Source: Desulfobacteraceae bacterium (GTDB lineage: Bacteria > Desulfobacterota > DSM-4660 > Desulfatiglandales > Desulfatiglandaceae). Taken from it: a stretch of 64,000 nt of DNA. Positions 16,993 to 25,593 of the stretch are shown here, piece after piece. The position numbers and the translations under genes are program-made. The notes beneath the pieces were generated by a model that searched no databases, was not told the DNA's origin, and worked only from the letters and a program-made list of their open reading frames with translations. Position 1 is the first letter of the stretch, and every line of letters begins with the position of its first letter. The stretch is taken from NCBI GenBank assembly GCA_030613055.1, contig JAUWMR010000007.1, forward strand, positions 1 to 64,000. The letters run 5' to 3'.

Positions 16993-17404
16993 TACACGCA
17001 GTTCCCATATTTAGAAGGAACCCGCCATAATGGTTTCAACTAACCTTCTTCTCTTCACATAAAACACAAGCAAATAATTTATATTTTCATAATATACATA
17101 TCAGTCATATCCCATCAAAACTTGAGCTAAAACATTCATAAAGAATCCACGCCCATCGAAGACCCCGCAATGCGGGGGAGGACATGGTTTTAAAATCGAA
17201 ATAAAACGTATTGTTCAACGCGCCTTGAAATGTAATTATGCGATGATATTCCCCTCTTTACACGTAATAATTGTTGACAATTGGCAATTTTCCTGATGAT
17301 TTCAGAGTACGGATTTCAAAACCAACATCTTCCTGCAGGGAAATAATGAGTACTTATGTTGTTGCGCCTAATTCCACATGTACGTTAAGAAGAGGTCCTG
17401 GATA
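16993..17404. other. Intergenic region between histidine kinase and bactofilin genes
   Basis: A 412-base divergent gap with no convincing gene. It holds a small GC-rich stem-loop (CCCCGCA-A-TGCGGGG, 17163-17177). A TTGACAATTGGCAATTTT stretch at about 17274-17291 could supply a -35 box for the bactofilin gene, but no good -10 box is seen at the right distance. Confidence 0.4.
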
Positions 17405-18103
17405 ATGAAAAAAGAAGGGCAAATAACAACCTTTTTGGGCAAGGACGCGGCACTTGACGGTAAGCTGAAATTTCATGGGACCATCGAGATTGCCGGCCAT
17501 TTTAAGGGGGAGATTTCATCCAAGGGGTCGTTGATTGTAGGTGAAGGGGGAATGGTCGAGGCTTCTGTTCATACCGCTTCTGTTTTCACCAGTGGCGAAA
17601 TCCACGGCGATATCATTGCCGAGCAGATGGTGAAAATACATACAACTGGAAAAATCTTTGGAAGTATTAAGGCACCCGCTATGGTGATAGATGAAGGGGG
17701 CATTTTCGAGGGACATAGCCTGATCCATCAGGCAAATGAGACGGATAAGAAATTATCCGCCGTGACAGGACCGGATATGCATTACAGCGATCCTTCTCCG
17801 TCTCTTGGCACCATTCATGGCGTTGTCACAGGTGAACCTCATCAAGCCCATGGCACGATTAATGATGTTTTCGCCGACATGGAACGTGGGGAAAAAGCTG
17901 TCCCCATAAAATATGCCAAAATCACCGCGACATGCAGGGGAGTTGTTAAAAAGACTACCAGGACAGACGCTTCAGGTTACTATAAGTTTACAGATCTTGA
18001 AGATGGTGAGTGGAAGCTGAAATTTAAGGCCAAAGGCTATGAGAAAGAAGAGTCTATGGTTAAAATCTCCGGCGGTGGGGAGTACGAAGAAAATTTTGAG
18101 TAG
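17405..18103 (+). CDS. Bactofilin with C-terminal carboxypeptidase-regulatory-like domain
   Basis: A 232-residue protein. Residues 1-110 are a bactofilin (right-handed beta-helix, polymerising cytoskeletal protein): TTFLGKDAALDGKLKFHGTI opens it, followed by repeating six-residue turns such as GHFKGEISSKGSLIVGEGG. After a linker of about 45 residues comes a second domain (about 145-232) beginning HGVVTGEP. It has TDASGYYKFTDLEDGEWKLK and AKGYEKEE, the pattern of carboxypeptidase-regulatory/CnaB-like beta-sandwich repeats. The combination suggests a cell-envelope scaffold with a binding or stalk module. Start is ATG 17405 after GAGG. The stop codon lies inside a duplicated fragment of the dehydrogenase gene. 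Confidence 0.82.
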   Translation: MKKEGQITTFLGKDAALDGKLKFHGTIEIAGHFKGEISSKGSLIVGEGGMVEASVHTASVFTSGEIHGDIIAEQMVKIHTTGKIFGSIKAPAMVIDEGGIFEGHSLIHQANETDKKLSAVTGPDMHYSDPSPSLGTIHGVVTGEPHQAHGTINDVFADMERGEKAVPIKYAKITATCRGVVKKTTRTDASGYYKFTDLEDGEWKLKFKAKGYEKEESMVKISGGGEYEENFE

Positions 18104-18366
18104 ACAATCTTTATCCACAATCCTTTCCAGGATCTTCTCTCTTTTCATGGGCCTGTAATATTTCAGCCCTTCTAAAAAAGAGACCCCAATGCCCCGGTCC
18201 TGTTTTCAAAGCGCCAAACTATTGTCATGTCATCTAAGTAATGTCGTAAAAATGGCTGTCATTCCCGTGGAAGCGGGAATGACGAGTGCCTGATACTATA
18301 TTTCACGCATGACACGACACTATTACATTGGCCTCTATTTCGTGTTCTATGTGGAGGAGATCCAGC
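18101..18366. pseudogene. Split fragment of the D-hydroxyacid dehydrogenase 5' coding region
   Basis: Bases 18101-18156 match 12954-13009 with a single mismatch, and 18326-18366 match 13016-13056 with about five mismatches. Between the halves, 169 unrelated bases (18157-18325) replace six bases of the original. The fragment lies in the same orientation as the full gene and encodes about codons 13-47 of it. It starts at the bactofilin stop codon and ends just before the truA start, so it has supplied both junctions. This is a duplication or gene-conversion scar later split by a small repeat. Confidence 0.75.
18221..18326. repeat. MITE-like element with GTCATTCCCG...CGGGAATGAC palindrome
   Basis: Ends form an imperfect inverted repeat: CTATTGTCATGTCAT near 18221-18236, and CATGACACGACACTATTA near 18308-18325. 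The centre has a GTCATTCCCG / CGGGAATGAC stem-loop. It splits the dehydrogenase fragment. The central palindrome is shared with elements at 35293-35387 and 42541-42664. Confidence 0.55.
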
Positions 18367-18375
18367 AGGTTGCTG

Positions 18376-19125
18376 ATGGCTGAAACATTACATAATATAA
18401 AACTGACCATGGCCTATGACGGGAGCCATTATCATGGATGGCAGCGGCAGAGCAATCAAATGACAGTCCAGGAGGTTATCGAAGATAACATTCAAAAGAT
18501 GAGTGGTGAGACTGTTAAACTGATCGCTTCCGGCCGAACGGACGCGGGGGTTCATGCGATCAATCAGGTCTGCAATTTTCAAACACGATCCGATCTTGAT
18601 CCGGAGGTTATCAGAAAGGGCCTCAATTCCCTTCTTTCGGATGATATTCTTATTACTGGGGCAGAATATGTCCCCATTGAGTTTCATGCAAGGTACAGTG
18701 CTAAAAGCAAGACCTATGAATACAGGGTTTTGAACAGGAAAGAGCCGGATATCTTCCGGCGCAATTACCTCTGGCATGTCCCTATGCCTTTAGACGTGGA
18801 AGAAATGACAAGATGCCTGTCCGTCCTTCGGGGCAGGTATGATTTTTCTTCTTTTAAATCATCGGGAAGTGGAAATATTGACCCGGTGAGAGAAGTCCTG
18901 AAGGCAGAACTTTACGGCCCCAAAAATGGAAGGCTGCGGATTGTTTTGGAAGCGGAAGGTTTTTTAAGGCATATGGTACGCAACATAGTGGGGACGGTTG
19001 TAGACGCGGGCCTGGGAAAATTGAGCGCTATGCGGTTTAAAGTGATTTTTGAGTCAAAAGACCGGAGGCTGGCAGGACTTAAGGCCCCGGCCCACGGATT
19101 GTTTCTTATTAACGTGCGGTATTGA
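18376..19125 (+). CDS. truA: tRNA pseudouridine synthase A
   Basis: A 249-residue enzyme that isomerises uridines 38-40 of the tRNA anticodon stem-loop to pseudouridine. It begins NIKLTMAYDGSHYHGWQRQ. The catalytic Asp (D56) is in ASGRTDAGVHA at about 52-62, and FHARYSAKSKTYEYR and FLRHMVRNIVGTVVDAG are typical later motifs. ATG 18376 matches the family N-terminus; the 16 extra upstream codons read through duplicated non-coding sequence and are rejected. The upstream GGAGGAG is 16 bases away, rather far, so initiation may be modest. Confidence 0.95.
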   Translation: MAETLHNIKLTMAYDGSHYHGWQRQSNQMTVQEVIEDNIQKMSGETVKLIASGRTDAGVHAINQVCNFQTRSDLDPEVIRKGLNSLLSDDILITGAEYVPIEFHARYSAKSKTYEYRVLNRKEPDIFRRNYLWHVPMPLDVEEMTRCLSVLRGRYDFSSFKSSGSGNIDPVREVLKAELYGPKNGRLRIVLEAEGFLRHMVRNIVGTVVDAGLGKLSAMRFKVIFESKDRRLAGLKAPAHGLFLINVRY

Positions 19126-19213
19126 TTTCGAAAACGGTCGGCTGTCAGCATTCAGCAAATTCAGGGGCTATGCTAACCTGACAGGTACTCTCAGAAATTA
19201 TGGAAATGGACAG

Positions 19214-19372
19214 TCAGTCATTAGAAGGAGACTCCTTTAATGAATCTTGCACGGTTTGATGTACCTGTTTCCAGCCTTCCTCAAAAGATTTAACCGATAA
19301 TTTTCCTACCTCAATAAACTTTACAATAATTTCCTTGGTAATCTTAAAGACAAGCTCATCATCCTTATTCAT
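19214..19372 (-). CDS. Small uncharacterised protein (52 residues)
   Basis: A short frame preceded by a good ribosome binding site (AGGAGAT, 7 bases before ATG). The predicted protein starts MNKDDELVFKITKEIIVKF and continues IEVGKLSVKSFEEGWKQVHQ, ending ESPSND. It is amphipathic and helical, with no signal peptide. I do not recognise a named family, though short MNKD(D/E)ELVFKITKE-type proteins are familiar to me from desulfobacterial genomes. It is convergent with truA. Confidence 0.6.
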   Translation of the reverse strand: MNKDDELVFKITKEIIVKFIEVGKLSVKSFEEGWKQVHQTVQDSLKESPSND

Positions 19373-19512
19373 AATAGATCTCCTGGGTTAGTTTTACTCT
19401 AAAACTCACTAATTCGGGCCTAAATTCCATTTTTAGATCACAAATGCAATTCGGGAAATCACCTTGCGATTCTTTCGCACCAAAATCGCTCTATTTAATG
19501 AGAGATGTACTT

Positions 19513-19561
19513 AAGCCCCCGCTGAACGGAAGAAGGCCTCAACCGAATCCAGCGGGGGCTT
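19513..19561. terminator. Strong bidirectional terminator hairpin
   Basis: AAGCCCCCGCT and AGCGGGGGCTT are perfect 11-base complements around a 27-base loop. They lie between the small minus-strand gene and the 3' end of amrS. The T tract is short on either side, so a role as a structured RNA end is also possible. Confidence 0.6.
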
Positions 19562-19627
19562 TGTGTAAGAAGAACCCTTAACGAGCCCTCCTTAAGTTTA
19601 ATAAGCTATCAGAGTAAAATTTATAAA

Positions 19628-20641
19628 TCAAATATTCCAGACACCCGGAATTTGTGAGCCACAATCCGGACAACAATTATCTTCGATTTTGTTCCGGGTT
19701 ACGCTAAATCCGAAACGATCTATCAACAGTTCACCACAGTTGTGGCAGAACGTCTTTTCGCCCATGTCCCCGTGAATGTTCCCCGTATATACATATTTCA
19801 ATCCTGCCTCGTACCCTAAATCCCTTGCCCTCCGGATACTTTCGGGTGGTGTAGACGATATGTCGGTAAGACGGTAAGTGGGATGAAAACGGCTTATGTG
19901 CCAGGGAATGTCCGGGTCAAGATCAGCCAAGAATTGAGAAATCTCCTTAAGTTCCTCTTTGGAGTCGTTGAGTCCCGGGATCAACAGGGTTGTAACCTCC
20001 AGCCAGATACCCAGCCTTTTCATGGTTTCGAGGGTTCTGAGGACCGGTTCGAGTTTTGCGCCACACTGTTCTTTGTAAAATTTTTCGGTGAAGGCCTTGA
20101 GGTCCACATTTGCCGCATGGAGATCCGGGCTTATGTCCTCAAGACATTGCCGTGTCATATATCCATTGGTCACAAAAACATTTTTCAGTCCCTTTGAAAC
20201 CGCTATTCTTGCCGTATCAACTGCGAGCTCATAATAGATGGTAGGCTCCGTGTAAGTGTAAGATACGGTTGCAGAGCCGGTTTCCAGGGCGTCCTTGACG
20301 ATTTCTTCCGGGCGCATATCCTCCCCTAATATCCGGTTATGGTCAGAGGGCATCTGGGAAATGTCGGCATTCTGGCAGAAAAGGCATCTGAAATTACAGC
20401 CCACGGTGGCTATTGAATAGGAAAGTGTACCGGGCAGGAAATGAAACAGGGGTTTTTTTTCGATGGGATCGCAGTGTCTGGCAATAACCTTTCCGTATGC
20501 AAGGCTTATAAGTGTGCCTGATTGATTTTCCCGGACCCCGCAGAGTCCGGTTTTGCCATTGCCTATAATACAACCGTGGTTGCACAAAAGGCATCGGACC
20601 TTTTCGTTTTCCAGTTTTTCATACATGTATGCCTGTTTCAT
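19628..20641 (-). CDS. amrS: AmmeMemoRadiSam system radical SAM enzyme
   Basis: A 337-residue radical SAM protein. The iron-sulfur motif C82-x3-C86-x2-C89 lies in VGCNFRCLFCQNADIS. An N-terminal Cys set (CLLCNHGC at about 17-24 and C34) and a C-terminal pair of CxxC motifs (CHNCGE, CPDCG) are typical of this family. AmmeMemoRadiSam is a three-protein genomic association (AMMECR1, Memo and this enzyme) proposed to modify an RNA or protein; its reaction is not settled. Neither partner is in this window. It overlaps the upstream methyltransferase gene by 23 bases, so the two are co-translated. Confidence 0.9.
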   Translation of the reverse strand: MKQAYMYEKLENEKVRCLLCNHGCIIGNGKTGLCGVRENQSGTLISLAYGKVIARHCDPIEKKPLFHFLPGTLSYSIATVGCNFRCLFCQNADISQMPSDHNRILGEDMRPEEIVKDALETGSATVSYTYTEPTIYYELAVDTARIAVSKGLKNVFVTNGYMTRQCLEDISPDLHAANVDLKAFTEKFYKEQCGAKLEPVLRTLETMKRLGIWLEVTTLLIPGLNDSKEELKEISQFLADLDPDIPWHISRFHPTYRLTDISSTPPESIRRARDLGYEAGLKYVYTGNIHGDMGEKTFCHNCGELLIDRFGFSVTRNKIEDNCCPDCGSQIPGVWNI

Positions 20642-21431
20642 CCCTGTGAACTCCTTTGTTTCGGTTCAAATCCTCGAGTGTGCCAGGTCCCATCAGGGTT
20701 TGGCTTGCCCTTTTGAGCCGTGCTTTTAAAGGGAGGTTGTCTGTTCTCATCCGGGGGACCATCGTGGCGGAGATCCCCAAAAAGAACCCAAATGGAAAAT
20801 GCTCCCAGTTAAACAGATTTTTCGCGAAAGGGGCTGTTCCCTCTATAAAGGGGGGGCATGTTTTAATGCAGCCCCAGGATACAGGGACAGGGCCGTATGC
20901 CGCCTTAAGGAGGGATTTTATCTGCAATAGATTATAAAATGTGGCGTGAGAAAAGAGGGGATTACCAAGATAGCCCTGCATCTTCTTTACGAGTCCATTC
21001 CAGGAAAGGCCGTTTATAACCCCGACAAAGACCTTCCTTTTGGCTACTCTTCCAGCCTCTCTCAGGGCCTCAAGGGGATTATCTAAAAATTCCAGTGTAT
21101 TTATAAGTATGGCCAGGTCAAATTCATTGTCATCAAAAGGGAGGTCTTCAGCAATTCCTGTCTTGAATGTACATATATGCCCGAGACGCTTGCCGGCTTT
21201 TTGAATCATGCATGGTGAGGCGTCGATGCCATTTAGATTAAGGCTTAGTCTGCTGCATAGGAGGAGATGGTTCCCGTGTCCACAGCCGATGTCCAGGAGC
21301 CTTTCTCCAGGTCGTGGGTCAAGCAGGGCCATGATGAGTTGCTCGATGGATCTGTCAAAGGCCCTGCCCTGAGGTGAATTATACCAGGCTTTGTAAAACC
21401 TGGCGATTTTTTCGTCAAATATGAGTCCCAT
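20619..21431 (-). CDS. Class I SAM-dependent methyltransferase
   Basis: A 270-residue methyltransferase of the type-11 class. Motif I is RLLDIGCGHGNHLLLC at about 44-59, the acidic loop is LNGIDASPCMI, and motif IV is FDLAILINTLEFLDNP. The substrate is unknown. The C-terminal 100 residues (PPFIEGTAPFAKNLFNWEHFPFGFFLG) are not part of the core fold and may bind the substrate. It is translationally coupled to the amrS radical SAM gene, which suggests a shared pathway. Confidence 0.85.
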   Translation of the reverse strand: MGLIFDEKIARFYKAWYNSPQGRAFDRSIEQLIMALLDPRPGERLLDIGCGHGNHLLLCSRLSLNLNGIDASPCMIQKAGKRLGHICTFKTGIAEDLPFDDNEFDLAILINTLEFLDNPLEALREAGRVAKRKVFVGVINGLSWNGLVKKMQGYLGNPLFSHATFYNLLQIKSLLKAAYGPVPVSWGCIKTCPPFIEGTAPFAKNLFNWEHFPFGFFLGISATMVPRMRTDNLPLKARLKRASQTLMGPGTLEDLNRNKGVHRDETGIHV

Positions 21432-21578
21432 CGGTCAAAAATGGCTGTGCTGAAAACGATTGAAAAAAAATTATCATTCTGCCGATTTGAAAAAAATCGT
21501 CATGTCTGCTATTTCTAAATTATTAAAATGCATCTCAGGATGCAAGCATAAATTTTTATCATAAAAAATCTTGAATCC

Positions 21579-23861
21579 ATGAAAAACCTGACATCCAGAC
21601 AGGCAACTCTCGGTTCTGACCGGCCAGGCGTTGAACTGGAAGGCCAGATTGAGAGCGTAACCTACGTCAATGAAGAAACAGGATACACTGTGGCTAAAGT
21701 CAATGTCCCGGGCTTTATTTTGCCTGTTACCATTGTAGGTAATCTCTTGGCATTGGCACCGGGCGAGGTGTTGAAAATGAACGGGGTATGGGAGAACCAC
21801 CCCAAGTTCGGCAGGCAGTTCCGGGTCCTCAGCCACCGCGCCATGCTTCCGTCATCTATTAAGGGCATAAAAAAATACCTGGGTTCCGGTCTCATTAAGG
21901 GGATCGGATCAGTGATGGCATCAAGGATTGTAAAAAAGTTTGGCGAAAAGACCCTGGAAATAATCGATGGAAAAATTGAGAAGCTAACAGGTGTTGAGGG
22001 TATCGGCCCGAAAAGGGTCGAAATGATCAGGGGGGCCTGGGCCGACCAGAAAGAGATCCGTGAGATCATGATCTTTCTCCAGGAACATGGCGTTGGAGTA
22101 AGCCATGCAACGAAGATCTATAAACAATACGGGCAGCGATCCATTGCGGTCGTTTTGCAGAATCCCTATACGCTTGCAACGGACATCATCGGTATCGGGT
22201 TTCAAACAGCGGACAGGATTGCAAAGCAACTCGGATTTGAAAAAAACTCCCCGGTCAGGGCAGAGGCCGGGGTTTTGTATGTCTTAAACCGGCTTTCAGA
22301 AGAAGGACATATCTTTTATCCCTATGATCCGTTAATAGAAAAATGCCGTGAAATATTAGAGGTAGACAGAGAGACCATCATCAAGGCACTGGGAACCATT
22401 TCCCATGAAGAGAAAATCGTCATGGAAGACCTGGATCAGCGCTTAGGTGAATTTGAACCGGATCGTAAGGCAGTCTATCTGGTAAGATTCCACATCTCTG
22501 AAACCGGTGTTGTCAGGCACCTTTCGCGTCTGATTTCATCGCCCAAAACCGTTCGGGCCATGGATTCTGATAAAGCCGCCCTCTGGGTCGAGAAACGGAT
22601 TCACCTGCATTTAGCACAAGGACAGATTGATGCGGTCAAAAGGGCCATTTCGGACAAGGTCATGGTTATCACCGGCGGGCCGGGAACGGGAAAGACAACG
22701 ATTATCAATGCGGTTATACAGATATACCGGGCAGTCGGCGCTAACATCTTTTTAGCGGCACCTACGGGACGGGCCTCGAAACGTATGACTGAAACGACCG
22801 GGCAACCGGCAAGGACCATCCACAGGATGCTTGAGTTTAACTGGCAAAAGGGAGGTTTTCAACGGAATGAAAATCGTCCGCTTGATGCAGACGTTATCAT
22901 AATAGACGAGGTCTCCATGATCGATACTATCCTCATGTATCACCTCATGAAAGCGGTTCCTGCAGGCGCAACTTTGATAATGGTGGGCGATTCGAATCAG
23001 TTGCCATCCGTAGGCCCTGGAAATGTGCTAAAGGATGTTATCGAGTCGGGATTGGTCCCCGTAATCGAACTGAACGAGATTTTCAGGCAGGCAAGGGAAA
23101 GCCTCATTATATTAAATGCCCACAGGATTAACCGGGGGCTCCTGCCTGAAATGAAAGATTCGGGCGAAAACCTTGAGGATTTTTATTTCATCGAGCAGGA
23201 GAACCCGGATCAGGCGCTCCATATCATCCTGGAACTGGTCTGTAAGCGGATTCCCCGGAGTTTCAATATGGACCCCATGAGGGATATACAGGTCATAACC
23301 CCCATGCACAAAGGGATTGTGGGGACAGTAAACCTGAACATGAAACTCCAGGATTCACTCAATCCCTCAAGAACAGAAATAATTAGAGGGGACAGAGTTT
23401 TCCGCCTGAACGACAAGGTTATGCAGATAAAAAATAACTATGACAAAGAGGTCTTTAACGGGGACATCGGGTTGATTAAGTCCATAGATGAGGAAAACCA
23501 GAAAATCGTTGTGGACTATGATGACCGGCAGGTTCCTTATGATTTCATGGAGCTTGACGAGATCATCTTAGCCTATGCAATCTCAGTCCATAAATCCCAG
23601 GGGAGCGAATACCCTGCCGTGGTCTTGCCCATATTGTCGCAACATTACCTGCTTCTTCAAAGGAACCTTATCTATACGGCGGTTACCCGGGGAAAGCGAT
23701 TAGTGGTTATGGTGGGCAGTAAAAAGGCCCTTGCCATGGGGGTCAAAAATGAGAGCACGCTGAAAAGGTATACCCGCCTTGCAGAAAGACTAAGGAATCT
23801 GCGCTCAGTACCGGCGGACAAGCCCTCTATTTATGGCCCACGAGATATACCCACAATATAA
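21579..23861 (+). CDS. recD2: ATP-dependent RecD2-type DNA helicase
   Basis: A 760-residue superfamily 1B 5'-3' helicase of the RecD2 class, which works without RecBC. The N-terminal OB-like domain (ELEGQIESVTYVNEETGYTV) is followed by tandem helix-hairpin-helix segments (VEGIGPKRVEMI near 142). Walker A is ITGGPGTGKTT at about 362-372, Walker B is VIIIDEVSMID near 436, and motif III includes GDSNQLPSVGPG. The late motifs YAISVHKSQGSEYPAVVLP and YTAVTRGKRLVVMVG complete it. The ribosome binding site before ATG 21579 is weak. Family roles include replication-fork and mismatch or recombination repair. Confidence 0.95.
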   Translation: MKNLTSRQATLGSDRPGVELEGQIESVTYVNEETGYTVAKVNVPGFILPVTIVGNLLALAPGEVLKMNGVWENHPKFGRQFRVLSHRAMLPSSIKGIKKYLGSGLIKGIGSVMASRIVKKFGEKTLEIIDGKIEKLTGVEGIGPKRVEMIRGAWADQKEIREIMIFLQEHGVGVSHATKIYKQYGQRSIAVVLQNPYTLATDIIGIGFQTADRIAKQLGFEKNSPVRAEAGVLYVLNRLSEEGHIFYPYDPLIEKCREILEVDRETIIKALGTISHEEKIVMEDLDQRLGEFEPDRKAVYLVRFHISETGVVRHLSRLISSPKTVRAMDSDKAALWVEKRIHLHLAQGQIDAVKRAISDKVMVITGGPGTGKTTIINAVIQIYRAVGANIFLAAPTGRASKRMTETTGQPARTIHRMLEFNWQKGGFQRNENRPLDADVIIIDEVSMIDTILMYHLMKAVPAGATLIMVGDSNQLPSVGPGNVLKDVIESGLVPVIELNEIFRQARESLIILNAHRINRGLLPEMKDSGENLEDFYFIEQENPDQALHIILELVCKRIPRSFNMDPMRDIQVITPMHKGIVGTVNLNMKLQDSLNPSRTEIIRGDRVFRLNDKVMQIKNNYDKEVFNGDIGLIKSIDEENQKIVVDYDDRQVPYDFMELDEIILAYAISVHKSQGSEYPAVVLPILSQHYLLLQRNLIYTAVTRGKRLVVMVGSKKALAMGVKNESTLKRYTRLAERLRNLRSVPADKPSIYGPRDIPTI

Positions 23862-24115
23862 TGAGGTCGAATTTGGCTTGACACACAAGGCCAATTTGTC
23901 CCATATTTACTCATCGAAAAGCGAATTCTTATCAGATAAAATAAACTTATGCGATATATTACTCCCTTTGTTCTTGAAGATTTGAGAAAAAAGATGGTTT
24001 TCGTTGTACGACAAAAATCAAATCAAAGCTATTGATCCTGTCTCATACTTTCAAAATTTCTTTAAGCCGTCCCCATCTCACTCCACTTATCCTCTGAACA
24101 TTTGAGCGGAAACCA

Positions 24116-24142
24116 CCTGCCTGTGCGGTGCACGCAGACAGG
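24116..24142. repeat. CCTGCCTGTGCG...CACGCAGACAGG palindrome
   Basis: An imperfect stem-loop (about 10 of 12 pairs) whose inverse copy occurs at 46304-46333 (CCTGTCTGCGTGC...ACGCACAGGCAGG). It lies upstream of the promoter of the DUF4143 ATPase gene. It looks like a REP-like dispersed palindrome. Confidence 0.5.
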
Positions 24143-24188
24143 GGTGCAGAAAATGCAGGGCAGTTGACAACGCCCCTCATTATTTCCG

Positions 24189-24217
24189 TTGACATGCCCA
24201 AATTATGTCGCTATTAT
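24189..24217 (+). promoter_or_regulatory. Strong sigma70-type promoter of the DUF4143 ATPase gene
   Basis: A consensus -35 box TTGACA (24189-24194) and a near-consensus TATTAT -10 box (24212-24217) are separated by exactly 17 bases. The expected transcription start lies about 24 bases before the start codon, and AAGGAGGG precedes ATG 24248. Confidence 0.85.
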
Positions 24218-24247
24218 GGCGCTTAAAAAGCCATAAAGGAGGGAAAT

Positions 24248-25411
24248 ATGGCGACAATAGATCGTTTTTTCCATGATCCAGGACAAACCTTTTTTTTGTT
24301 CGGCCCACGTGGTACGGGTAAATCCACCTGGCTCAGGCAGAAATTCCCCAAAGCATATTACATCGACCTTTTGGCGCCGGATGTTTTCAGAAATTTTTCC
24401 GCAAAACCGGAACGCCTAAAAGATATCTGCGCTGCTCTATCTGCTGAAGGCATCGTCATCATCGACGAGATCCAGAAAGTGCCTGAGCTTTTAGATGTTG
24501 TTCATCAGCTTATTGAACAAAGAAAAGATCTGCAGTTTATTCTGACCGGTTCCAGCGCCAGAAAATTAAAACGTGCAAGTGTTGATCTGCTGGCTGGTCG
24601 GGCTCTGTTCAAATCAATGCATCCGTTCATGGCCGCCGAACTTGGCAGTTCATTCTCACTGCCTGAAGCTCTTACAACAGGCCTTGTCCCTTTGGTCATT
24701 GACTCTCCTAATAAAAAAGAGAGTTTGTCTGCCTATACGGGACTTTACATTAGAGAAGAAGTACAGCTTGAAGGTCTGGTCAGGAATATTGGTTCCTTTA
24801 ACCGTTTTCTTGAGTCGATCAGCTTTTCACATGGTTCTGTGCTGAATATTTCCGATGTTGCCAGAGACTGCCAGGTTAAAAGGAAGACAGTTGAAGGTTA
24901 TATTGCGATTCTCGAAGACCTGATGCTGGCCTTTATGGTTCCTGTTTTTTCCAAAAGAGCCAAACGTCGCCTTTCTGCTCATCCCAAGATATTTTTTTTT
25001 GATACCGGAGTATTCAGGGTCTTAAGGCCCGCCGGTCCGCTTGATAGCCCCAGTGAAATTGACGGACCTGCCCTGGAAGGTCTAATTGTCCAGCATTTGC
25101 GGGCCTGGATAAGTTACCGCGGCAGTTCTGATAAGTTGTATTTCTGGCGGACCAAGTCCAGCGTAGAGGTTGATCTGGTTGTTTACGGACCTGATACTTT
25201 CTGTGCTTGTGAAGTCAAGAACACTGATAAAATACATTCCAAAATGCTTAAAGGCCTGATTAATTTTAAGCATGACTACCCTGAAGCAAAGGCATGTTTT
25301 CTATACCGCGGCAAAGAAATTCTGATGATTAAAGGCATACATTGTATTCCCTGTGAAGAATTTTTGCTCCAGCTAAAGCCGGAATATCGAGAGTCGGGCA
25401 AGAAGCCTTAG
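24248..25411 (+). CDS. AAA ATPase with DUF4143 domain
   Basis: A 387-residue ATPase of the AAA_14/DUF4143 group. Walker A is FGPRGTGKST at about 18-27 and Walker B is IVIIDEIQKVPELL at about 72-85. LTGSSARKLKR is the sensor region. The C-terminal part has a winged-helix stretch (ISDVARDCQVKRKTVEGYI) and a PD-(D/E)xK-like nuclease fold with E/D and K in VEVDLVVYG...CEVKNT. The cellular role is unclear; such genes are common, scattered and often horizontally transferred. It stands alone behind a strong promoter, next to a repeat, and is followed by a hairpin (25443-25485). Confidence 0.85.
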   Translation: MATIDRFFHDPGQTFFLFGPRGTGKSTWLRQKFPKAYYIDLLAPDVFRNFSAKPERLKDICAALSAEGIVIIDEIQKVPELLDVVHQLIEQRKDLQFILTGSSARKLKRASVDLLAGRALFKSMHPFMAAELGSSFSLPEALTTGLVPLVIDSPNKKESLSAYTGLYIREEVQLEGLVRNIGSFNRFLESISFSHGSVLNISDVARDCQVKRKTVEGYIAILEDLMLAFMVPVFSKRAKRRLSAHPKIFFFDTGVFRVLRPAGPLDSPSEIDGPALEGLIVQHLRAWISYRGSSDKLYFWRTKSSVEVDLVVYGPDTFCACEVKNTDKIHSKMLKGLINFKHDYPEAKACFLYRGKEILMIKGIHCIPCEEFLLQLKPEYRESGKKP

Positions 25412-25442
25412 TGTCAAAGCTTGAACCGCAATAGCGAGCGAA

Positions 25443-25485
25443 TGTCAAGGGTTCGCAGTAGATTATTACGGCTTCACCCTTGACA
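25443..25485. terminator. Inverted repeat after the DUF4143 ATPase gene
   Basis: TGTCAAGGGT (25443-25452) and ACCCTTGACA (25476-25485) are perfect complements separated by 23 bases. There is no T tract, so termination is only inferred; a binding site is the alternative. Confidence 0.45.
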
Positions 25486-25593
25486 CCTTAGATCTGCAGC
25501 ACCCTCGACTTTTGCAACGTTAGGGTAAACGCATTGCACAGTTGAAGCTTATCCTTAAGATGTGAAAAGGGGGTCTTTAGCGGGAGGAATCAA

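Larger units (their letters stand above)
23862..24247. other. Intergenic region between recD2 and the DUF4143 ATPase gene
   Basis: No gene is seen. It contains a GC-rich imperfect palindrome (24116-24142), related in inverted form to 46304-46333, and a strong promoter at its 3' end (24189-24217). A second TTGACA-like box near 23878 has a CATATT 18 bases later but leads nowhere obvious. Confidence 0.5.

Noticed and set aside
23874-23907. TTGACA...CATATT as a promoter
   Set aside because: No gene starts within a sensible distance; the strong promoter at 24189-24217 fits the gene.
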